Assembly: GCF_014054725.1 (NCBI RefSeq)
Contig: NZ_CP059563.1
Coordinates: forward strand, 782,868 to 846,867
Length of the DNA stretch: 64,000 nucleotides
Direction: 5' to 3'
Origin: Conchiformibius steedae
GTDB lineage: Bacteria; Pseudomonadota; Gammaproteobacteria; Burkholderiales; Neisseriaceae
The notes below the pieces were generated by a model. The model did no database searches and was not told the DNA's origin. It was given only the letters and a program-made list of their open reading frames with translations. Positions 46,438-58,209 of this stretch are shown here, one piece after another. The position numbers and the translations under genes are program-made. Within the stretch, counting starts at the first letter, position 1. Each line of letters begins with the position of its first letter.

Positions 46438-48510
46438 ATGAATAAGCTCAAAGACTTGCTGATTTGGGGCTTGGTGGTGCTGGTGGGGGTGGCTTCGTTT
46501 ACCACGCTGGCACTGCACCGTGGCGAACAGGTCAGCGCGATTTGGATGGTGTCTGCTGCCGTATCGGTGTATTGCGTGGCGTACCGCTATTACAGCCTGT
46601 ATATCGCCAAAAACGTGATGCAGCTTGACCCCAACCGCTTAACCCCCGCCGAACGCCACAACGACGGTTTGGATTATGTACCGACCCACAAAGGTGTGTT
46701 GTTCGGACACCATTTTGCCGCGATTGCGGGTGCGGGTCCGTTGGTGGGTCCTGTGTTGGCGGCGCAGATGGGTTATCTGCCTGGTACGCTGTGGATTATT
46801 TTCGGCGTGGTGTTTGCCGGTGCGGTACAGGATATGATGGTGCTGTTCGTGTCCATGCGCCGCGACGGTAAGTCTTTGGGCGATATTGTTAAACAGGAAT
46901 TGGGTACGGTTCCGGGTGTGATTGCGTCCATCGGCATTCTGATGATTATGGTCATTATTATGGCGGTGCTGGCGTTGATTGTGGTCAAAGCCTTGGTACA
47001 CAGCCCGTGGGGGACGTTTACCATTGCGGCAACGATTCCGATTGCGCTGTTTATGGGTTTGTACACGCGCTATATCCGCCCCGGTAAAATCGGTGAAATT
47101 TCCATTGTTGGCTTTATTTTGCTGATGGCGGCGATTGTGTTCGGCGAAAACGTGGCACACAGCAGCTTCGGTCAAATCTTTGATTTGGACGGTACGCAGC
47201 TGACGTGGGCGATTATGATTTACGGCTTTGTGGCGGCAGTGCTGCCTGTGTGGCTGCTGCTGACCCCGCGTGATTATCTGTCCACCTTCTTGAAAATCGG
47301 TACGATTGTGGCGTTGGCAATTGGTATTGTGATTGTGAATCCCACTTTGCAAATGCCTGCGGTAACGAAATTTATTGACGGCACCGGTCCTGTGTTTTCA
47401 GGCAGCCTGTTTCCGTTCCTGTTTATTACCATTGCCTGCGGCGCGGTATCGGGCTTCCACGCGCTGATTTCTTCAGGCACGACGCCGAAAATGTTGGAAA
47501 ACGAAACCCATGTGCGCATGATTGGTTACGGCGGCATGATTATGGAAAGTTTTGTGGCGATTATGGCGTTGGCGGCGGCAGCGTCACTTGACCCCGGTAT
47601 TTACTTTGCCATGAACAGCCCTGCTGCCTTAATCGGCACGGACGCTGCCAATGCCGCGCAAGTGATTACCAATAAAGTCGGTTTCCCCGTGACTGAAGCC
47701 GCTTTGTTGGATATGGCGAAAAACGTGGGCGAATCCACCATTCTGTCGCGTGCGGGCGGTGCGCCCACGCTGGCGGTCGGCATGGCCAACATTATGAGCC
47801 AACTGGTTTCCAGCTTCAGCATGGCGTTTTGGTATCACTTTGCCCTGCTGTTTGAAGCACTGTTTATTTTAACGGCGGTGGACGCAGGCACACGGGTGGC
47901 ACGTTTTATGATTCAAGACTTGGGCGGCGTGTTCTACAAACCTTTCGGTAACACCGACAGCCTGCCTGCCAACTTGGTTGCCACGCTGATGGCAGTAGGT
48001 TTGTGGGGCTATTTCCTGTACACAGGCGTAACCGACCCCTTGGGCGGCATTAACTCGTTGTGGCCCTTATTCGGTATTGCCAACCAAATGCTGGCAGGTG
48101 TTGCCTTGATTATGTGTTCGGTGGTGCTGGTAAAAATGAAACGCGAACGCTATGTATGGGTAACGCTTACCCCTGCTTTGGGCGTGTTGTTTGTGACCTG
48201 CTATGCGGGTATGCAAAAGCTGTTTCACCCCGAAGCGCGTGTCAGCTTTTTAAGCCACGCCGCCAAATACAGCGAAGCCGCCGCTAAAGGCGAAGTGCTT
48301 GCCCCCGCCAAAGATGCTGAACAAATGGCACGGATTGTTTTTAACGACTATGTTAATTCGGGTTTGACTGTGTTGTTTATGTCAGTAGTGCTGATTGTGG
48401 GCGTGTACGGCGTGCGCGTTGCCTTAAAAGCACGCAAAGTAGGCTGGGCGACCGCCAAAGAAGTTCCTGCCGTTTACCGCAACGGTCAGCAAGTCGAGCA
48501 ACAATCATGA
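46438..48510 (+). CDS. cstA: CstA family carbon-starvation/pyruvate transporter
   Basis: 690-aa inner-membrane permease of the CstA/BtsT family, which import pyruvate or peptides. About 16-18 hydrophobic helices are visible. Family motifs: THKGVLFGHHFAAIAGAGPL, GPVLAAQMGYLPGTLWIIFG, VFAGAVQDMMVLFVSMRRDG, FHALISSGTTPKMLENETHV and GINSLWPLFGIANQMLAG. The ATG at 46438 is preferred over an upstream GTG/TTG at 46423. An uptake-like word (TTCAGGCAGCCT, 47397-47408) lies within the gene. Its stop overlaps the YbdD start (ATGA). Confidence 0.92.
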   Translation: MNKLKDLLIWGLVVLVGVASFTTLALHRGEQVSAIWMVSAAVSVYCVAYRYYSLYIAKNVMQLDPNRLTPAERHNDGLDYVPTHKGVLFGHHFAAIAGAGPLVGPVLAAQMGYLPGTLWIIFGVVFAGAVQDMMVLFVSMRRDGKSLGDIVKQELGTVPGVIASIGILMIMVIIMAVLALIVVKALVHSPWGTFTIAATIPIALFMGLYTRYIRPGKIGEISIVGFILLMAAIVFGENVAHSSFGQIFDLDGTQLTWAIMIYGFVAAVLPVWLLLTPRDYLSTFLKIGTIVALAIGIVIVNPTLQMPAVTKFIDGTGPVFSGSLFPFLFITIACGAVSGFHALISSGTTPKMLENETHVRMIGYGGMIMESFVAIMALAAAASLDPGIYFAMNSPAALIGTDAANAAQVITNKVGFPVTEAALLDMAKNVGESTILSRAGGAPTLAVGMANIMSQLVSSFSMAFWYHFALLFEALFILTAVDAGTRVARFMIQDLGGVFYKPFGNTDSLPANLVATLMAVGLWGYFLYTGVTDPLGGINSLWPLFGIANQMLAGVALIMCSVVLVKMKRERYVWVTLTPALGVLFVTCYAGMQKLFHPEARVSFLSHAAKYSEAAAKGEVLAPAKDAEQMARIVFNDYVNSGLTVLFMSVVLIVGVYGVRVALKARKVGWATAKEVPAVYRNGQQVEQQS

Positions 48511-48707
48511 GCAAATGGCAAAACGTCAAACAATGGCTGCACAGCGCACGGCGCACCGCCAACCTGATGGCGGGTATGCCCGATTACGCCCAGTATGTCG
48601 CGCAGCAACGCCGTTACAATCCCAACGCCCCCGTCATGAGCGAGCAGCAGTTCCAAGACTATTGCAGCAAACGGCGTTGCGGCGCAAACGGCGGCAAATG
48701 CTGTTAG
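48507..48707 (+). CDS. YbdD/YjiX family small protein
   Basis: 66-aa protein nearly always encoded behind cstA/btsT and thought to assist the transporter. RTANLMAGMPDYAQYVAQQR, NPNAPVMSEQQFQDYCSKRR and the cysteine-containing end GGKCC are typical. The TAG stop codon (48705-48707) is also the first three bases of the 165-bp element copy 3. Confidence 0.92.
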   Translation: MSKWQNVKQWLHSARRTANLMAGMPDYAQYVAQQRRYNPNAPVMSEQQFQDYCSKRRCGANGGKCC

Positions 48708-48869
48708 GGCGTGTCCCTATTGGCTTATGCGGCGGTGTTTTTGGTACAAATCCACTTCTGCCGCGTTAAAAATCCTTGCAAGGTGTTCAACCTTGCGCCT
48801 ATTTTTGCCTTGCACACGCCGATTTTTACGCAAAAAACCGCTTGGCAAAGCCAATAGGGACACGCCCCA
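48705..48869. mobile_element. 165-bp inverted-repeat element (MITE-like), copy 3
   Basis: Starts TAGGGCGTGTCCCTATTG and ends CAATAGGGACACGCCCCA. The base change TTT to TTGGC in the left end is matched by GCCAA in the right end, so the arms have covaried. It is inserted exactly at the ybdD stop codon; the right edge is CA instead of TA. Confidence 0.88.
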
Positions 48870-48894
48870 GCCTAAAATTGCATCTTTCCCACAC

Positions 48895-48927
48895 ACGCAC
48901 CCTTCAGTACAATGGGTGCGTTTTTTA
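48895..48927 (+). terminator. Terminator of the cstA operon
   Basis: ACGCACCC (48895-48902) pairs with GGGTGCGT (48914-48921), followed by TTTTTA. Element copy 3 lies between the operon end and this terminator. Confidence 0.85.
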
Positions 48928-48955
48928 TGTTCATCTTAATTACTAGGAGCAAACC

Positions 48956-49414
48956 ATGTTGCGTATGTTGAAATTCAGCCTGTTTGGATTCCTTGTTGGC
49001 GCATCAGCTACCGCCGCTGCCCAAGTCCCACCCCCACAAATTGCCTATGGTACGCTGCGCCAAGCTCCCGATGGCACATCAGGATTAGAACTCAACGCAG
49101 GCAGTTACCACCTTTCCCAACAGCAATCCCTGTGCTGGGTTGCTGAAAACATTCCCGCAGCCCCGCAGCAACAAATCGTAATGGAAAGTTTCCACACACC
49201 CGCTGGTGTCCGTTTTAGCCAAAGCAGCGTTTGGGTCGTCAGCAATAACGACAACAGCCACCACGTCATTACCAGCCCCAAAACCCCCAATGCCAACCGC
49301 CAATACCACACCTGCTGGCGTTTTGACCAAAGCGACCCCTTTGGCGATTACCGCCTGCAAGTCCGCATTGGCGACATTGAATTTCCCCCGTATTCCTTCC
49401 GCTGGCAACCCTAA
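48956..49414 (+). CDS. Exported conserved hypothetical protein
   Basis: 152 aa with signal peptide LKFSLFGFLVGASATAAA cleaved before QVPPP. The mature part is beta-rich with two Cys (SLCWVAENI and YHTCWRFDQS) that could form a disulfide, and ends GDIEFPPYSFRW. No family recognised. AGGAGC precedes the ATG at 48956. Confidence 0.7.
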   Translation: MLRMLKFSLFGFLVGASATAAAQVPPPQIAYGTLRQAPDGTSGLELNAGSYHLSQQQSLCWVAENIPAAPQQQIVMESFHTPAGVRFSQSSVWVVSNNDNSHHVITSPKTPNANRQYHTCWRFDQSDPFGDYRLQVRIGDIEFPPYSFRWQP

Positions 49415-49548
49415 CATCACCGCTTTTCGGCAGGATAGTGTCAGCAAGTAAACGCACCTGCCGATTTTCTGCCACAATTTTTTCAACAAAATACTGTTAA
49501 TAAATAACGATGTGATAAATTTCCTGCCATTTTTTTGTGTTCTGGTGC

Positions 49549-49577
49549 TTGCCAAGTTTTGGTAAAGTGCGTATAGT
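49549..49577 (+). promoter_or_regulatory. rRNA operon promoter
   Basis: TTGCCA (49549-49554), exact 17-nt spacer, TATAGT (49572-49577), with an AT-rich UP-like stretch upstream (49490-49540). Predicted start near 49584, about 180 nt before 16S. The rest of the 49415-49766 gap holds boxA and the processing arm only. Confidence 0.75.
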
Positions 49578-49629
49578 TCGGTTTTTCGCTGCTGCAGCAC
49601 TGGTTTTTAAGTTGTGGCGGTGATTTTTA

Positions 49630-49642
49630 TTGCTCTTTAACA
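49630..49642 (+). promoter_or_regulatory. boxA antitermination site of the rRNA leader
   Basis: TTGCTCTTTAACA matches the rRNA boxA consensus. A second copy (CGCTCTTTAACA) is at 51665-51676 in the 16S-23S spacer. Confidence 0.75.
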
Positions 49643-49645
49643 GTT

Positions 49646-49666
49646 GATTACCGATAAGTGCGGATA
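49646..49666 (+). other. 5' arm of the 16S processing stem
   Basis: 21 nt perfectly complementary to 51327-51347 downstream of 16S (core ACCGATAAGTGCGGAT). Together they form the RNase III substrate around pre-16S. Confidence 0.8.
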
Positions 49667-49766
49667 TTTGTCCGCACTGCCAAGATTGACGAGTACACAG
49701 TAACGTTTGTTTGTTGTGTTTCTTGTTGGTTTTTTTGAGCAGACCAGAAGTTATTAAGTTAGAGAT

Positions 49767-51311
<1,545 letters not shown>

Positions 51312-51372
51312 GAGAAAGCGGTCAAGTATCCGCACTTATCGGTAATCATGTTAGATGCAAGAAAAAGACCTT

Positions 51373-51449
<77 letters not shown>

Positions 51450-51491
51450 AGCTGCTTAAAGCCGTTTGAAAGACCCAAACTGAAGAATACT

Positions 51492-51567
51492 GGGGGCATA
51501 GCTCAGTTGGTAGAGCACCTGCTTTGCAAGCAGGGGGTCATCGGTTCGATCCCGTTTGCCTCCACCA
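51492..51567 (+). tRNA. tRNA-Ala (TGC)
   Basis: 76 nt including encoded CCA. Acceptor GGGGGCA, anticodon TGC in CTTTGCAAG, T loop GGTTCGATCCC. Confidence 0.97.
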
Positions 51568-51930
51568 AATATCAGGTATTTCATCAGATATTAAATAAAG
51601 CTTTTGCAAATAAAAGCGGATTAAGGTAAAATAGTCTGTTTTTATTTGCAAAAAATAATTGCATCGCTCTTTAACAAATCGGAAGCCGAAATCAACAAAC
51701 AAAGACAATGATGTCGGAAGGGCTTGAACGGATTGCAAATCGTTCAAGCAGCCTAAAAAGCACCGACCGACACAGTAATTTGGGTGATGATTGTATCAAT
51801 TGTTCCTGAACACAAAAGGCAGGAACAATTCACAACAAAGCAGTAAACTGTATCAAAGTAGGGTATCTGAAGTTTGTTCTGGTCGTCAACACCAAACAAA
51901 CGAAGTCAACAGGTACTTCAAATGATAGAG
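51568..51930 (+). other. 16S-23S spacer after tRNA-Ala
   Basis: No gene. Holds the second boxA (51665-51676) and, at 51913-51935, the 5' arm of the 23S processing stem, which is complementary over 23 nt to 54808-54830. Confidence 0.7.
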
Positions 51931-54816
<2,886 letters not shown>

Positions 54817-54889
54817 ATCATTTGAAGTACTTAATCAGTTTACTGAAATACATCATTACCCAACAGCGGCTTCCGATTTATCCTTTTAT

Positions 54890-55003
54890 GTTTGGCGGCA
54901 ACAGCGCTGCGGTACCACCCCTTCCCTTCCCGAACAGGACCGTGAAACGCAGCTGCGCCGATGATAGTACGGATCCCCGTGCGAAAGTAGGGCACCGCCA
55001 AAC
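54890..55003 (+). rRNA. rrf: 5S ribosomal RNA
   Basis: 114 nt. Ends GTTTGGCGG and CCGCCAAAC pair; CCCGAACAGGACCGTGAAAC and GATGATAGTACGG and GTGCGAAAGTAGG are standard 5S parts. Confidence 0.96.
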
Positions 55004-55014
55004 TACCTATACTC

Positions 55015-55044
55015 AAATCCCCCGCTTAATAGCGGGGGATTTTT
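55015..55044 (+). terminator. rRNA operon terminator
   Basis: AAATCCCCCGCT (55015-55026) pairs with AGCGGGGGATTT (55031-55042), loop TAAT, then T's. Confidence 0.92.
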
Positions 55045-55103
55045 GCTTGCCATAAAAATTATTTGGAATTATGATGTTGTTTTCTGAAATAAGGATTAAG
55101 AAA

Positions 55104-55442
55104 ATGATGAAAAAAATTTTGTTGGCAATATGGATGGCATTCAGCTTTTCATGGGCAGCAGCACAAGTCGATATCAATAAGGCGACGGCTGCCGAATTGC
55201 TTACTTTAAAAGGTATTGGCGAGAAAAAAGCTGCGGATATCATTGCTTATCGTGAGCAAAATGGCGGTTTTCGTTCGGTAGATGAGCTGAAAAATGTGAA
55301 AGGCATCGGTCAGAAAACAGTAGATAAGTTACGTTCTGAAATTACTGTTTCGGGCGTAGCAGTAAAACCGACAACAGCACGTTCTACGCAACAAAAGGGC
55401 AGGCGGATTGCTGTGCCTGCAACGGATAAATATCGTTATTAA
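55104..55442 (+). CDS. comEA: ComEA/ComE competence DNA-binding protein
   Basis: Periplasmic double-stranded-DNA receptor that ratchets transforming DNA across the outer membrane. 112 aa: signal peptide KKILLAIWMAFSFSWAAA, then two helix-hairpin-helix motifs in DINKATAAELLTLKGIGEKK and FRSVDELKNVKGIGQKTVDK, and a basic tail. AAGGA precedes the ATG at 55104. In Neisseria gonorrhoeae comE copies lie directly behind rRNA operons; the same arrangement is seen here. Confidence 0.92.
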   Translation: MMKKILLAIWMAFSFSWAAAQVDINKATAAELLTLKGIGEKKAADIIAYREQNGGFRSVDELKNVKGIGQKTVDKLRSEITVSGVAVKPTTARSTQQKGRRIAVPATDKYRY

Positions 55443-55448
55443 AATCAA

Positions 55449-55487
55449 AAACCAACGCTTTTCTGGTAAGAGAAGCGTTGGTTTTTT
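55449..55487. terminator. Terminator between comEA and uraA
   Basis: AAACCAACGCTT (55449-55460) pairs with AAGCGTTGGTTT (55473-55484), followed by TTT; serves comEA and possibly convergent uraA. Confidence 0.88.
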
Positions 55488-55496
55488 GTGGGGTAC

Positions 55497-56708
55497 TTAC
55501 TCTGCTTGTTCAGGCAAAACCATATTTAAAATAATGGCTAAAATGGCACAAAGCCCGACACCTGCAAAGCTGATGCTGCCGAGTTTCAACAACATTCCGC
55601 CTACACCCGTGGTCAATACGGCGCTGACAATTACTAAATTTTTGGGTTTCATTAAATCCACTTGGGCATCAATTAAGGTTTTTAAACCCAAAGAAGCAAT
55701 GGTGCCAAACAGCAAAATCATTACGCCACCCATAACGGGCAGGGGAATGGAAGCTAGGAAAGCATTGAATTTACCAAAAAAAGCCATCGTAATGGCAAAA
55801 ATCGCTGCCCATGTCATGATAACCGGATTGCTGTTTTTGGTGAGCATAACCGCACCGGTTACTTCTCCATAGGTGGTAACGGGTGGTCCGCCGATTAAAC
55901 CTGCTACACATACGCCCAAACCGTCGCCGGCAAGGGTTTTGTCCAAACCGGGGTCGGCGGCGTAATCTTTGCCTGTTACTTTGCCGATTGCCATAATGCC
56001 GCCAATGTGTTCAATTGCGGGGGCAATGGCAACGGGCAACATAAATAAAGCGGCTTGCCAATTGATTTCGGGTCGGTGAAATTGGGGAACGGCAAACCAA
56101 GGCGCTTGGGCAATAGGCGTGGTATCGACTAAACCCATCAACCATGCAGCGATGTAACCTGTTGCTACACCGATTAAAATCGGAATCAGCTTCATCATTT
56201 TGCTGCCAAATACCGCCACTATCACGGTAACGGCAAAGGTAAAGCCCGACAATAATAATGATTGTGTATAATCAACCACTTGATTGCCACCTGCTTTGCC
56301 CATTGCCATTTCGCTGGCAACGGTGGCGACAGATAAACCAATCACCATAATTACCGGTCCGATGACGACAGGGGGAAGTAATTTATGCACTGCTGTCAAA
56401 CCGCGCCAACGGATTAAAGCGGCGAAAATAAAATACATAAAACCTGCGGCAAACAAGCCGAACATGGTCGCGCCCATGCCCCATTCGCTGATTGAGTAAA
56501 TAATCGGTGCGATAAAAGCAAAGGAAGAACCTAAAAAAATCGGTACTTTACGTTTGGTGCATAATTGAAAAAGCAGTGTGCCGATGCCTGCGCCCAGCAG
56601 TGCCATGGCGGGATTAAGCCCTGTGAGTACTGGTACCAAGACCATGGCACCAAAGGCGACAAATAGGATTTGTGCACCGGACAGGGCAAGTTTTAATTGT
56701 TGTAACAT
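55497..56708 (-). CDS. uraA: Uracil permease (NCS2 family)
   Basis: 403-aa proton-uracil symporter. Multi-helix membrane protein with NCS2 motifs VFLGSSFAFIAPII-like VPIFLGSSFAFIAPIIYS, PPVVIGPVIMVIGLSVA, PVAIAPAIEHIGGIMAIGKV (key Glu/His region) and GDGLGVCVAGLIGGPPVTTY. Closest to UraA/PyrP rather than the xanthine group. No upp gene is adjacent. Confidence 0.92.
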   Translation of the reverse strand: MLQQLKLALSGAQILFVAFGAMVLVPVLTGLNPAMALLGAGIGTLLFQLCTKRKVPIFLGSSFAFIAPIIYSISEWGMGATMFGLFAAGFMYFIFAALIRWRGLTAVHKLLPPVVIGPVIMVIGLSVATVASEMAMGKAGGNQVVDYTQSLLLSGFTFAVTVIVAVFGSKMMKLIPILIGVATGYIAAWLMGLVDTTPIAQAPWFAVPQFHRPEINWQAALFMLPVAIAPAIEHIGGIMAIGKVTGKDYAADPGLDKTLAGDGLGVCVAGLIGGPPVTTYGEVTGAVMLTKNSNPVIMTWAAIFAITMAFFGKFNAFLASIPLPVMGGVMILLFGTIASLGLKTLIDAQVDLMKPKNLVIVSAVLTTGVGGMLLKLGSISFAGVGLCAILAIILNMVLPEQAE

Positions 56709-56996
56709 TATGTGAAATCCTGTAAAGCGAAAGTTGCCGATTATAGCGTAAAAAGCGTTTTTGAGTAATAAATACTGTAAAAATACTTTGTTTTTGGAAT
56801 TAAATATTAAATTTTTATAAAAAATAATAAAAAAACGGTAATTCTTGTGAAGCGTGATGTAGTGTTACAGGTAAAAAACAGGGTAGTGGCTACCGCAAAG
56901 TAAATTTTTTGTTATAATTGTTTACAGACGGCGTTTTCAGGCAAAAACGGGCTTGAACCGTCTGTTTGTTCCACCATTATTATTTAGGATAACATC
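56709..56996. other. Intergenic region upstream of the LEA-like gene
   Basis: 288 nt, AT-rich. TATAAT at 56913-56918 is a likely -10 for the plus-strand gene. ACAGACGG (56924-56931) and CCGTCTGT (56958-56965) would form a hairpin at the very 5' end of that mRNA. Confidence 0.5.
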
Positions 56997-58142
56997 ATGA
57001 GTGAAAAAGAATTGCAAAACGCCAAAGAGGAATTGGAAAAAGCTCAAGCAGCTTATGCGGAAGCCAAAGCTGCAGCTGAACGTGATGCGGAAAAAGATGT
57101 GGCTGATAAAGCGGCTGATGCTGCGGATGCCGTAAAAGAGAAAGCGGAAAATGCAGGTGATGATTTGTCGGAAACCCTGACACGCCTGCAACAGGAAGCA
57201 GAAGTTAAGTTCAATGAACTGAAACAGTTTTTTGGCAGCTCTTGGGAGGAGCTGAAAAATAACCTGTCGGACAAAGATGAGTCTAAAGCGGCTGAGTTGA
57301 AAGAGGAAGCTGCAGATAAGGCTGAAAATGTGGCAGATAAGGTGGAAGGTAAGGCTGCGGCTTTGAGCGGTGAAGCGGCTGCGCGTTATGCGGAAATGCA
57401 AAAAGAAGCCGAAGCCAAATTTGAAGAAATGAAACGCTTTTTGGCAGAGCAAACCGGTAAGGCTGATGAGAAAACCGACGGTGCAGTAAGCGAATGGCAG
57501 CAAAAACTGGAATCCAAATGGGAAGAGTTTAAGCAGTTTGTGTCGCTGAAATCCGATGACGCGGAAAGCAAATTGAGCGACGCTAAAGATGCTGCGGAAG
57601 ATGCGGCAGACAAAACCGCAGATAAAGCAGAAGATGCTGCTGAAACGGTAAAAGGCAAGGCTGTTGAAGCCAAAGATACGGTGGCAGACAAGGCTGCGGA
57701 TGTGGCGGAAACCGTGAAAGATAAGGCGGTAGATGCTAAAGATGCGGTGGTGGATGCGGCTGAAAATGTGGCGGATAAGGCTGCTGATGCGGGCAATGCT
57801 GCGGCAGACAAATTTGCGGACCTGCAAAAAGAAGCGGAAGCCAAATTTGAAGAAATGAAGAAATTTTTCTCGGAAAACTATGACAGTAGCGATGAGAAAT
57901 TTGTTCAGCTGCAAAAAGAAGCGGAAGAAAAATGGGAAGAATTGCGCCAGTTTATTGCGGAAAAATCCCAAGATGCTGAAGTGAAAGCCCACAGCGTGAA
58001 AAAAGACGCTGCCGATGGTGCAGAAGATGCAGGTAACTACTTGGCAGAAAAAGCTGAAGACGTGAAAGACGCGGTAGAGAAAGTCTACTATGAAGTGCGC
58101 GGACGCTTGGATGCTTGGTGGGATTCTGTTACCAAAAAGTAA
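56997..58142 (+). CDS. LEA-like, highly charged helical repeat protein
   Basis: 381 aa, no signal peptide, made of Ala, Lys, Glu and Asp with no Cys or Pro. Two repeat types alternate. (1) Five ~17-residue amphipathic units of the form LQKEAExKFEEMKxF at about 64-80, 134-150, 167-183, 276-292 and 305-321. (2) Long LEA_4-like 11-mer tracts (DKAADVAETVKDKAVDAKDA, 185-272). Type 2 suggests group-3 LEA-type protection during drying or freezing; type 1 resembles membrane-surface helices as in apolipoproteins. No defined function. It has its own promoter region and terminator. The antisense open frame here is an artefact of the repeats. Confidence 0.75.
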   Translation: MSEKELQNAKEELEKAQAAYAEAKAAAERDAEKDVADKAADAADAVKEKAENAGDDLSETLTRLQQEAEVKFNELKQFFGSSWEELKNNLSDKDESKAAELKEEAADKAENVADKVEGKAAALSGEAAARYAEMQKEAEAKFEEMKRFLAEQTGKADEKTDGAVSEWQQKLESKWEEFKQFVSLKSDDAESKLSDAKDAAEDAADKTADKAEDAAETVKGKAVEAKDTVADKAADVAETVKDKAVDAKDAVVDAAENVADKAADAGNAAADKFADLQKEAEAKFEEMKKFFSENYDSSDEKFVQLQKEAEEKWEELRQFIAEKSQDAEVKAHSVKKDAADGAEDAGNYLAEKAEDVKDAVEKVYYEVRGRLDAWWDSVTKK

Positions 58143-58164
58143 TCTGAATCATCTCTGATTCAAT

Positions 58165-58205
58165 AAAAAAAGCCGTTTGTACTTTCGGGTACAAATGGCT
58201 TTTTT
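58165..58205. terminator. Bidirectional terminator between LEA-like and exporter genes
   Basis: AAAAAAGCCGTTTGTAC pairs with GTACAAATGGCTTTTTT (one G-U), loop TTTCGG. Serves both convergent genes. Confidence 0.9.
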
Positions 58206-58209
58206 GGGT

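Noticed and set aside
56937..57992. 351-residue open frame on the minus strand opposite the LEA-like gene
   Set aside because: It is the shadow of a repetitive, Ala/Lys/Glu-rich gene; the product is Phe/Arg-rich nonsense without domains, and the plus-strand gene has promoter, RBS and terminator.
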